Assembly: GCF_905475395.1 (NCBI RefSeq)
Contig: NC_058337.1
Span: 139,445,172-139,509,171 of the forward strand
DNA from: Chrysoperla carnea
Lineage: Eukaryota; Arthropoda; Insecta; Neuroptera; Chrysopidae
Length of the DNA: 64,000 nucleotides
Direction of reading: 5' to 3'
The position numbers and the translations under genes are program-made. Position 1 is the stretch's first letter, and each line of letters starts with the position of its first letter. The notes beneath the pieces were generated by a model, which saw only the letters and a list, made by a program, of their open reading frames with translations, did no database searches and was not told where the DNA came from. Positions 1 through 9,274 of this stretch are shown here, in pieces.

Positions 1-2945
1 AATTCAGCTGATGCTCTAGATGAATTCAATAATATCGAAAGTACCAAAAATAATATACATGATTTAAAAATAATCAAATTAGATGATGGTATATTATGGC
101 ATATAAGACTAGGTCATCCAAGCTTGAATTATCTAAAAGAACTAAAGAAATCTGAACAGTCGTTGTATAATGTAAATTTTAAAGAAAATATTATAGATTG
201 TGAAACCTGTATTCTTGCTAAAATGGAAAAATTGCCCTTTAAAGAATCTAGATTGATAGCAGATAGACCGTTACACACAATTCATGTAGACACTATGGGA
301 CAGTTTAAAATAAATTCGTTTCCAGAGGCTTGTAAATATGTTATTGTGCTCTTGGATGATTTTTCTAGATTTGCTAAAATATATGCTATCAAAAATAAGA
401 GTGAAGCAGCTAATTGTTTAGAAAGTTTCATAACAACAGTTAGAAATTTATTAGGTAGAAATGAAAAAGTGTGCTATATTAGAACCGATAATGCTAGGGA
501 GTTTACTGGAGGAGATTTTGTAGATGTCATGTATAAAGAAAAGATAGAATCGGATTATGCCCCTCCATACACTCCAGAGTTAAATGGTACAGCCGAGAGA
601 TTTAATAAAACAATACAGCAAAAAATTAGAGCGTTATTGTTTGACTCTGGCTTGCCTAAGTCGATGTGGATGTTGGCAGCCGAAACAGCTGTTAATATGT
701 ACAATCGTACACCACACAAAACCAATGGTTTTGTATCACCATTAAATAAATTCAATGCAAAAATTAGCACACATATGAATAAAATTAGAAGGTTTGGATG
801 TTTAGCTTATGTTAAACTTCCAATATCAGAAAACAAGTTTTCTGAAAGAGCAATATGAGCCATACTGGTGGGTTACTCACGTACTGGATATGTATTGTGG
901 GAGCCAATCTCTGGCAAATTCTTAAATTCTAGACATGTCAGGTTTAATGAAAAATTAGTTTATAGGGATGTTTGCAGGGCGGGGCATTTAGAAGTTGAAG
1001 ATTCTCTAACAATTGAAAAACAAAAAGAAGTAGAAGCAAATGATTATTCAATTGATGGGAGGGTCGACTCTGAATCTTCCGTTGTAAATACTCCTGTAAC
1101 AGAAGAATTTGAAGAAAAACTAGTTGAACCAGACAAGTCTAGAAAACGTAAATTAGATGAAAATGTATCAAATGATACTGAACTTAAGAAGCTGAGAACT
1201 TCTAAGAGAAAACCAAAACCTAAATTAGATGAGAACTTCGTTTATACCAAAACTGCAGAAAAGTTCAAAATTGTAGACGAAGAAGAATTCATTCACGCTA
1301 TGCTTGCCACAGTAAACAATGATCCTAGTAATTATAAAGAATGTTTGCTGCGTGAGGATGGTGCTGAGTGGAGTAAAGCTATTAAAGAAGAATTCAAATC
1401 GATAGAAGATAATCAAGTCTATGAACTAGTAGACAGACCTGTAGATGTTAATGTTTTGGACTCTAGATGGGTTCTAAAAACAAAAATTGGCAGAACTGGC
1501 GAAACCATCTATAAAGCTAGAGTGGTTGTAAGAGATTTTCTAGATGAAAACGAGTACGAGTTGAAAGAAACTTATGCTCCAGTGTCCAGACTTCCTGTAA
1601 TTAGATCTGCACTAGCAATCATAAATGACTTGATTTAGATGCAAAGCAAATGGATGTAAAAACAGCCTTTCTGTACGGTACTCTAGAAAAAGCCATTTTT
1701 ATGGAGATACCAGAAGGTTATGATTGTAGTGATGAGATTAGAAGTACTAAAGTCTGGAAGCTCAAGAAATCTCTATATGGATTAAAGATTAGACCTAAAA
1801 GATGGAATAAGAGGTTCACTGAAGAGGCTCTAAAATTAGATTTAGAGAATGATTTAAATGAACCATGCTTATTCACTTGGAGAAAAGATGGAAAAATTGC
1901 TATTGTAATTCTATATGTAGATGATATGATTGCAGCTAGTAATAACCCAGAAAAGCTAGAAGAAATTATAGATCATTTCAGCAAGGTCTTTGAAATGAAA
2001 ATACTGGGAGAACCGGAGAATTTTCTTGGAATGAAGATACATCGCGTTAGAAGTAAACGTGAAATGTCTATTACACAGCCAGAGTATACAGAGAAAATCC
2101 TGGAACGATTTAATTTAAAAATATGCAATACTCACGACACACCTATGATAACTAGACAAGTCAAAAACAGAAACAGCAAAAGTAAAGGAAAATTAGATGA
2201 TTCTAATGATCCAACTAATGCACCTTATAGAGAGGCTATAGGGAGTTTGTTGTATCTAGCTGGTGCAACAAGACCAGCTATAGCATATGCTGTAAATCTG
2301 TTGTCTAGTAAACAGAATAATCCTACTAAAGGAGATTAGACAGAAGTCAAAAGAATTTTCCGATACCTCAGAGGAACAACTGACTTAGGTTTGTACTATA
2401 GAGGTAAAACCGAAGTTATGGAAGCTTTGACAGATTCTAGCTTCAGAGATCGAGAAAAGTCGACTTCTACAAGTGGTTATATAATCCAGCTGTATGGTGA
2501 TACAGTAGCATGGAGAAGCCACAAACAATCCTCTCCTGCAACATCAACATGCCAGGCAGAATATCTTGCCATGAGTGAATCCTGTAAGGAAATAATTTCC
2601 TTAGATAAAGCGACTAGAGATATAATAGGTAAAACTATGTATCCAGTCACTGTTAGATGTGATAATAAATCAGCCTGTGACTGTACTCAGATGGAGGGAA
2701 GTCACAAACTAAAAGATTTTGATGATGATGTCAATCTTATCAAATTAAATTTGGCTGAAAGAGAAATTACAGGTATTAAACCTCAAATGGCAGAAACTCA
2801 CGGTGATTTTATAAAATCATGTGTCTTAGCGAGTAAAATTAAAGTTAAATGGATATCCACCAAAGAAAACATTGCGGATATCATGACTAAACCTTTACCA
2901 TCCCCATTGCATATTAAATTTAGAAATAAAATGATGAATATTTAG
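1..2945 (+). pseudogene. Ty1/copia polyprotein, 5'-truncated by window edge and decayed
   Basis: The reading frame is open from base 1 and enters within the integrase. A zinc-binding HHCC module is seen (WHIRLGH near bases 96-116, CETC near 199-210), followed by the integrase DDE core (IHVDTMG, IRTDNAREF, NGTAERFNK). The reverse transcriptase follows with YVDDM near 1914-1930, then RNase H (TDSS, QAEYLAMSES, RCDNKSACD), and a natural-looking stop at 2943-2945. This order, integrase before RT, is diagnostic of Ty1/copia. The copy is dead: an in-frame TGA at 856-858, a one-base frame change near 1632-1640, and an in-frame TAG at 2337-2339 where the family normally has a tryptophan. The gag and protease parts lie left of the window. 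Confidence is high for family and decay. Confidence 0.93.
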
Positions 2946-3222
2946 ATGACAAAATTTAGATGATATAGAAGCTAAATATAGAATTAATATATATTATTTT
3001 AATTAATAAATCAAATCATATGCTAATTACTCATTCTTTTACAGAAATCATTAACTAGTCTTAGCAGAGTGCGCAGTGGAAAGAAGTGAGGAGTTCAGGG
3101 ACCAAATAATAATATACTTAATACTTATCTTTTGATTATCTCTATTATTCATATTTTATACGATCTTAGATGTAATTTTAGATTTTATTTAATTTATTTT
3201 TATGATTAAAACATGTATGTGC

Positions 3223-3234
3223 AAAGGGAGGGAG
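3223..3234 (+). promoter_or_regulatory. Polypurine tract of the copia element
   Basis: A purine-only run (aaagggagggag) immediately precedes TGTCAG. This is the expected primer site for plus-strand DNA synthesis in LTR retrotransposons, and it places the 3' LTR start at 3235. Confidence 0.75.
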
Positions 3235-3475
3235 TGTCAGAAGTATTTAGCTTTGCCCAAACATGTGGCACCATCTCTTAGATGAAAAAATAAAGAGACG
3301 GTATACGACAAGTCACAAAAATATATATAGAAGGCTCTGCATGTATAAATAGACATATCTGAATACCGCATAAAGGATTGTAATATTGATAATAAAGTGG
3401 TAACTAGATAGTTAAAAATATACAAGAATAACCACGTGTTTATATAGTTTTTATAGCCATCCTTCCTGAATATTC
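3235..3475 (+). repeat. 3' LTR of the copia element (right end uncertain)
   Basis: The LTR begins TGTCAGAAG directly after the polypurine tract, 290 bp past the polyprotein stop. It contains a TATA-like box (gtataaatag near 3342) and an AATAAAG polyadenylation-like signal near 3391. The 5' LTR is outside the window, so the right end cannot be set by comparison; a TG...CA end near 3475-3482 is a guess. Confidence 0.6.
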
Positions 3476-3820
3476 CACAAAATTTACCTTAAGTCCTTCA
3501 AAGTATGAATTCAAAACAAAAATAATCTTATCTATTATAATTTAGACAAAATAAAATACGTTTTCAATAAATAATAAAATTATGAGAAAATGAATAAAAA
3601 AAAAGTTTTTTTTAACGTACCGGCAAATAATTATGATTGAAAAGATACCGTTTTTTTAGGGTTCCGTTGCCAAAACAAAATTTATTGTATCATTAACACA
3701 ACATCACGAAAATGTGGAGAAGAAGCTTGCCTGTACTAGCCTGGGTGTTTTGTGTTGTTTTTGAATCGAGTACACAAAATCACATTTTTGTCCCTCGCTC
3801 GACTATCTAGTCGCAGAAAC
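3476..3820. other. No gene seen; AT-rich spacer
   Basis: Only short homopolymer runs are seen. A word agggttccgttg near 3658 recurs inverted near 4929-4940 (caacggaaccct) and may mark the ends of an old element enclosing the foldback repeat. Confidence 0.4.
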
Positions 3821-3824
3821 GATG

Positions 3825-4470
3825 TAATGAAGTTCGAAAAATTTGAGCAGTAAGTCAGATTTGAATACGGTTTTCGGCATATAATTCGTTAGTCAAGAAT
3901 TCGAATGTCAGGAAATTTTGTGACCTAGTGAATAGTGAAGAAAATAATTCCAAACTTTTTACACGTGGGTTTTTGTTGGTCGCTGACCACAAATATCGTT
4001 AGAATTGGTCTCCGAGGTACCTGGTGCTCAAGCTGAACAGTATCCCCGTCGTTTTCTGGAGTTTTCGGGATATTCTTTATAATATCGGTCCAAACTCGTT
4101 ACTCTGAGGTCTTTGGGGTCGTTGAGCACGAATATCGTGACAGGATTGATCTTCCAAGTTACCTAGGCACCCCAGGCACCCTGTATTCAGCCCAGTGTTT
4201 ACCCAGGCAGTACCTGTATTCAGCGACCTCACAATATCCCGAGTAACAAGTTTAAAATCATTTTCATCACTATTAACCGAATTGTGAATTTAGTAGATAT
4301 ATTTACGGTTAATTTAAAATTCAATTATAAAATGCATATTATTTATGTAAATTGCATATTTTTAATTTCTTATAAATCCAAATTACGTTAGTTACAAAAC
4401 TTTCTGAGGCTCTAACGAATCTAATGCATTCAAATTCGACTTACTGCCCAAATTTTTCGAACTTTGACCC
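3825..4470. repeat. Foldback (MITE-like) repeat R3
   Basis: Bases 3831-3855 (gttcgaaaaatttgagcag...) are the inverted complement of about 4437-4462 (...cccaaatttttcgaac), and flanking words (agtcgcagaaacg versus gtttcgtttatgcgact) extend the pairing. The right half, about 4225-4470, recurs at 15610-15855. Between the arms two related blocks (ggtcgctgaccacaaatatcg and ggtcgttgagcacgaatatcg, each followed by a 'ttacct/gtacct' word) form a diverged direct duplication. No coding potential is seen. Confidence 0.65.
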
Positions 4471-5368
4471 TTTTTTTGTGTTTCGTTTATGCGACTAATG
4501 TGCTACATCGTGAAAGTGTGGAGGTGGATTTTAGAAGTAAATTTACACATGCGCTTATCCAACATACTCTAGGACTCGTAGTCTAGTCACAGCAATAGGC
4601 CTTTTCATCATGTCATAAGCGCAAGTGCAGAGTTTATTTTTTCGTACTGACAGCAATAAGTAGGACTAAGATAGAAGATATTTGTTATTCATTTTATCAC
4701 ATTGGTTATAAATCATTTAGTACGAAACAAATGTGAATCGTGATTTTAAAATGAAAAGCCCTATTAAATATTCAAGATCATTCGTAAACGGAAAAAAAAG
4801 TTAAATTTTTTTTCTGACGTATGGCGTGCGTTATTCCCCTCCAATTTAATATACGTGTCACAGCGTTAAATTTTTTAACTAAATTTTTTTGAAAATAATT
4901 CATAAGTTTATGCTAATACCCTTCATTCAACGGAACCCTAAATTTATGCTTGGTCGACACACTTGACTTTTTTTCTTTTTTTTTCTGGTTTAATTCAATA
5001 AACTAGATTTCAAGTGTATTGTTTCCAAAAAAAAGAAACTATTCATAAGAAACGTAAATTATCTTTTTCTACAAAATAACGAAGATTAGAATCGAAATAC
5101 AAGAACAATAGTTGATTGTTTCGTATTTGTATATATTTTTGTTTTTTTTTTTAGTGTGTTCAAACGACCTTGAATTTAATTTTATAATATTAATTTTATA
5201 ATATTATTAATTAATAATATTAATATTAATAAATTTTATATATTAAATTACCTATATTAACACTTGCATCATGTAATTTGGGAGTATTTTAAAGGCTCTC
5301 ATGAATATATTTTGATATATTTACATAATTTGTTTTTATAGTCTTTTATTTAAATATGATAATTTTGT
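4471..5368. other. No gene seen; AT-rich spacer
   Basis: Low-complexity AT-rich DNA, including (taa/att)-rich runs at 5175-5240. No reading frame of note and no recognised motif. Confidence 0.4.
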
Positions 5369-5490
5369 TTAAGGATGTATGAGCACTGCCGTCATATTTA
5401 GTTCACGTGTTTTAATTCGAATTCATCCATCATGCCATATTTCCTTTTCATTTAGCTCTTCTTATTATTTAATGTTTCCTATTGAAATAA

Positions 5491-5531
5491 GTTTTTAACC
5501 CCCGAACTAAAAAAAGGGGTGTTATAAGTTT
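5491..5531 (+). repeat. Dispersed repeat R2, left part (continues at 8126)
   Basis: The words taacccccgaac and ggggtgttataagttt match the starts of R2 copies at 36586 and 50272. The rest of the copy resumes at 8126 after a 2594 bp insertion. Confidence 0.75.
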
Positions 5532-5765
5532 CCCAGATAGCACACAAGTCATAAAAACGACTACGAGAAGTCTTTTAGAAGACTTCTAACAGAAGTCAAT
5601 TCATGAGTTCTGAATGAGTTTACATTTAAGAACACTAAATTAAGAACTTTTAAAGACATCTTTTTTAAGACATCAATTTTTTGACATCATCAAGCATTCA
5701 TTTTTTTTACTTCTTATTGTATTCAAAATTAGGACTACTTTAGAAATTCATAAAAAAGGCTCCAT

Positions 5766-6398
5766 TTTTATACCATGCATATATGAAATATACATAGTAT
5801 ATTAAGTTTAGTCCCAAGTTTGTAACGCTTAAAAATAATGATGCTAGGAAAAAAATTTTGTCATAGGTGTTCATAGAATCACCTAATTAGTCCATTTCCG
5901 GTTGTCCGTCCGTCCGTCCGTCCGTCCGTCTGTGGACACGATATCTCAAAAACGAAAAAAGATATCGAGCTGAAATTTTTACAGCGTACTCAGGACGTAA
6001 AAAGTGAGGTCAAGTTCGTAAATGAGCATCATAGGTCAATTGGGTCTTGGGTCCGTAGGACCCATCTTATAAACCGTTAGAGATAGAACAAAAGTTTAAA
6101 TGTAAAAAATGTTCCTTATCAAAAATGAAACAACTTTTGTTTGAAACATTTTTTCGTAAACATCACTGTTTACCCGTGAGGTGGCCAATTAGGCGGAAAT
6201 TTTATAATATGTGTACAAACTATACACTAAATGTCGGTCGGTAATGCAGAAACCTATAAAGTCATTTACATATGTACTATACTTTATTAGTTATGTATGT
6301 GTCACATGTTTGTATGTGTAATGTGATAAAGAAATCAACACCGACTATGCATGGTATTTCAACAATTAACTCAGTCAATTGTTTGTTTTCACTTGTTA
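5766..6398 (+). repeat. R1 dispersed repeat, near-complete copy
   Basis: This copy can serve as the reference for R1. It runs from ataccatg(c/t)atatatgaaatata through agtcccaagtttgtaacgctta, a (gtcc)n tract at 5905-5930, aacgaaaaaagatatcgagctg, tgtttacccgtgagg and ends with caattgtttgttttcacttgtt. No protein is encoded. It is nested in the DUF4806-like element. Confidence 0.8.
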
Positions 6399-6791
6399 TG
6401 AATACATTATGTATTTATTTTGTAAACTTAATTAATAATAATATTTATTTTGTAAAAAAAATAAGACACGCCATCTAATCTTCTTATTCTGAACCTACAT
6501 CTACGTACATACATGGTACACACATACATGTTTCCAGTATAGGTATCAGACGTGTACAAGTAATTGCGTCTTTTAGAATTCAAGCGTCTTACGAAATAAC
6601 AAAAAATAATAAAAAATAAGGGTTAATTCAAAACATTTTAGTAAAAAATAAGTTTATTTTTAAACGTTAATAAAAAAGTAATATAAATTCATTTGATTAT
6701 AATATACATTCTATATTTTAAATGACTTTCATAAACTAAAGAAAATTTAACCTTACTTTTCACTTAATTTATATTAAATTGATTTGTTTAG

Positions 6792-7365
6792 ATGTATTTT
6801 GTTGCTTTTTCTGATAATTGGTGTTCGACTGTACCAGAAAATTGGTTACAAAAAGAAGAAAATAAAATGCAATGGCCTCCTAAAACTGAAAATGCTACGA
6901 ATGCATGCAAGAAAAAAATGATGCCTAAGAGTAATTGGTCCTATGTAAAGTAGACAAAGCTGTTAGGACCCTACGGTAAGTTCATATTTATTTTGATAAT
7001 ATAAAATTTAATTTGACAATTTATATTAACAAATATGAGATATTTAAAACCATACACACAAGAATACCAATCCCCAAAACCACATTTTATTTATAATCAA
7101 TCAGAATCTAAAAATATTGTATCAAGTATTTATTTCCGTGTGTGTATGTTAACAAGATCCATTATTTTTGAAATTTTTTAATTGAATTTAATATTTATTT
7201 TTATTAGATACGTTTGAAATTGCTAGACAAGTAGAAATGGCCGCCGTTAATTTGTCAACAAGTGATGAGGCATCTTTTTTATGTATTCCAAAACAAAATG
7301 ATATCCGTGGGAAACGCACGCGAAAACTACCGAAACGCTATCAACATTCTGATCGAATTAATTAA
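6792..7365 (+). pseudogene. DUF4806-type N-terminal domain gene, two exons, broken
   Basis: Exon 1 is 6792-6975, with ATG right after a TTTAG and a good donor (g|gtaag) at its end. Exon 2 is 7208-7365, after ttattag. The exons join in phase. Exon 1 has the pattern of the N-terminal region of insect DUF4806 proteins: FVAF, SDNW, VPENWL, MQWPP, then NWSYVK and a KLLGPYG-like end. Exon 2 has short polar sequence (EIARQVEMAAVNL) and an arginine/lysine-rich tail. An in-frame TAG interrupts exon 1 about 10 codons before its end, at 6950-6952. The C-terminal DUF4806 domain itself is absent. It lies wholly inside the 5532-8125 TIR element, which suggests it is cargo or a transposition-related protein. 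The function of the family is not known to me. Confidence 0.6.
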
Positions 7366-7374
7366 GTATGTTAA

Positions 7375-7700
7375 CGTTAAACATCAGGCAAAAAAGTAAC
7401 ATTTAATTAAAATACTTATTTATGTTCTATAATTTTACCAAATTTTCATTTCTTATGTGTTTTGATTTATCTTAGAATTATTTTAATTTGATTTAATAAG
7501 CCAAGTGATACTATAGAATTAATATAATAATATAAGTAAACATCAGCCAAAAAATTAATGATGATAATAACATTTAATTAAAATACTTATTTATGTTCTA
7601 TAATTTTACCAAATTTTCATTTTTTATGTGTCTTGGTTTATCTAAGATTTATTTTAATTTAATAAGCCAAGTTATATAAAATTAATATAATATTATCAAT
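7375..7700. repeat. Diverged tandem duplication, about 160 bp unit
   Basis: Two units share aaaatacttatttatgttct, then ttttaccaaattttcatttc/ttttatgtgt and aataagccaagt. They start near 7378 and near 7540. Differences are scattered, so the duplication is not recent. Confidence 0.75.
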
Positions 7701-8125
7701 AAGCAGAAATAATACGTTATGTAAACTACATTTGTGATAATATAAAAAATATCTTTGTTTCAATAAATAATATTGATTTAATTTTTGATACCTAAAATTA
7801 AAAATTATTTATCCCAAATATGAAGTCCTAACGAAGTCATATTAAAGTCTTCTTCGACTACATCTATGAGATCTCAAAAAAATGAGGCGCTCAGGAAGTC
7901 ATTTTCATTGAACAAGAAAAGAATTCTTAATTTGTTCTTATTTCTGAAGTCAGAAAAAAGTATTCCCCATGAGCTTTTGCGTAAGAAGTCTGAACTTGCT
8001 CATAAAGTGGCGCATTCGACGTCTTGATAAGTTCGTAAAGTGTTCTTTTGGATATGAATTCTGACGTCTAAATCTTTAATGAGAACTCTAGCGGTATTCT
8101 TCCAGAAGTCAATTTGCTATCTGGG

Positions 8126-8400
8126 TTGATCGCTATGTGTGTGTGTCTGTCTGTCTGTCTGTGGGATCGTAGCGCCTAAACGGATGAACCGATTTTGATT
8201 TTTTCGGTTTTGTTTGAAAGGTAATTTAATGAATCAAAAAACTAGCAATCAAAAAACTAAAAATTGGCTATGATCTTCCAAATCGGTTCAGTTTGGAAAA
8301 AGATTTAAGGAAAAAAGCAATTTAATGGAGAGTGTTCGTAGATATGTTTCAAATGTGAGTTTAGGGTTCCATTGCCGAAAAATTTTTCGGGGGTTTTTTA
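8126..8400 (+). repeat. Dispersed repeat R2, right part
   Basis: It continues from the left part at 5531: gatcgctatgtgtgtgtgtc, a (gtct)n run, atcgtagcgcctaaacggatg, gaaaggtaatttaa, agggttcc, ending with a tcgggggttttttaaatt word. Related words recur at 36586-36740, about 37066-37140 and 50272-50625. Confidence 0.75.
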
Positions 8401-9086
8401 AATTTTGAAAATGTCACTTGTCTTTTTAAATAATTTTGAATAAATGAAATATATACATGAAAGGGTGGGGAAGGGGTTCCGGTATGTCGAAATTACCAAA
8501 AGAAACTATCTTTAACCTCTAGCTCAATTTGGGAAAGTCTTGGAGGTGCAAAAGGCTTAAAATCGAAGATTTTTTCCGCATAAAACTGAGGACAAAGAGG
8601 GCTATAAACTTTACACCCCAAAAAGAACTTTCTTAGTCTACAAGGCCACACTAACTTATCCTAAAAGTCGATTTTTAATCACGACGCTCAATTTGAAGAG
8701 ACTTTCAAGAAGCACAAATTTAGAAGGACTGTAGAGATGAGAAAAGTTTTTAAAACGTCGAAAAATGGCGGTTCTCCTTGGAAATCCCTTCCAAGTGATT
8801 GAAATCAACTGCCACTATTATAACATCGTCCTATCTAGTAAACATCCTACACACCAAATTTCATCTCATATTAACAAATGGGGGCTGCTGGAAATGCACA
8901 AATGTAGCGGGAAAATTTTCTGTGTAGAACTGAAAAAACTCTGGGAATTCTAAAAGGGAAAAAATATTGCATTGATTCACTTTTAAGACATCTGTGAATG
9001 ATTTCTGAATGATCCACGATATTAAAAATGTGTAACGATTAAAACTAGAATTTAATAAATGGTTTATGTCATAAACTCAATTTTAT
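8401..9086. other. No supported gene; non-coding interior of the outer element
   Basis: Somewhat less AT-rich than its surroundings. A 62-codon open frame at 8765-8953 shows no recognisable motif and is probably chance. No copy of this stretch was noticed elsewhere in the window. Confidence 0.35.
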
Positions 9087-9274
9087 CAGTGCTCATACAT
9101 CCTTAATTGCATATAAAGTACTAACAATGCATTTTGTGAATTCTATGAATGAGAGTTTATATTTTTACCACTGTAAAAACACTTTTTTTTTCTGTGTTTC
9201 CAAAACTTTTCAAGCTTTTGGAAGTTTCAGATTCATATCAAAATAATTTTTGTTCAAAATAAACTTTGTTTTAG

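Larger units (their letters stand above)
5532..8125 (+). mobile_element. 2.6 kb TIR element carrying a DUF4806-like gene
   Basis: The left end reads cccagatagcacacaagtc and the right end gaagtcaatttgctatctggg, giving an 11 bp perfect terminal inverted repeat (CCCAGATAGCA) with weaker similarity beyond. Both terminal zones are rich in short 'agaagtc/gacttct' words (5540-5700 and 7830-8115). The insertion splits an R2 repeat; uninterrupted R2 copies read ...ttataagtttgatc/accgctatg..., so the empty site can be inferred, with TT duplicated (5530-5531 and 8126-8127). The element holds two coding exons and a nested R1 copy. The superfamily is not identified. Confidence 0.75.
5369..9106. mobile_element. 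TTAA-flanked inverted-repeat element, outermost layer of a nest
   Basis: The 20 bp at 5369-5388 (ttaaggatgtatgagcactg) are exactly complementary to 9087-9106. The outermost four bases are TTAA on both sides, which could be a TTAA target duplication around a 16 bp terminal inverted repeat beginning GGATGTATGAG. TTAA duplications are known for piggyBac and Kolobok elements. No transposase of either family is visible inside, so this looks like a non-autonomous element that later received other insertions (R2, the DUF4806-like element, R1). Confidence 0.65.
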
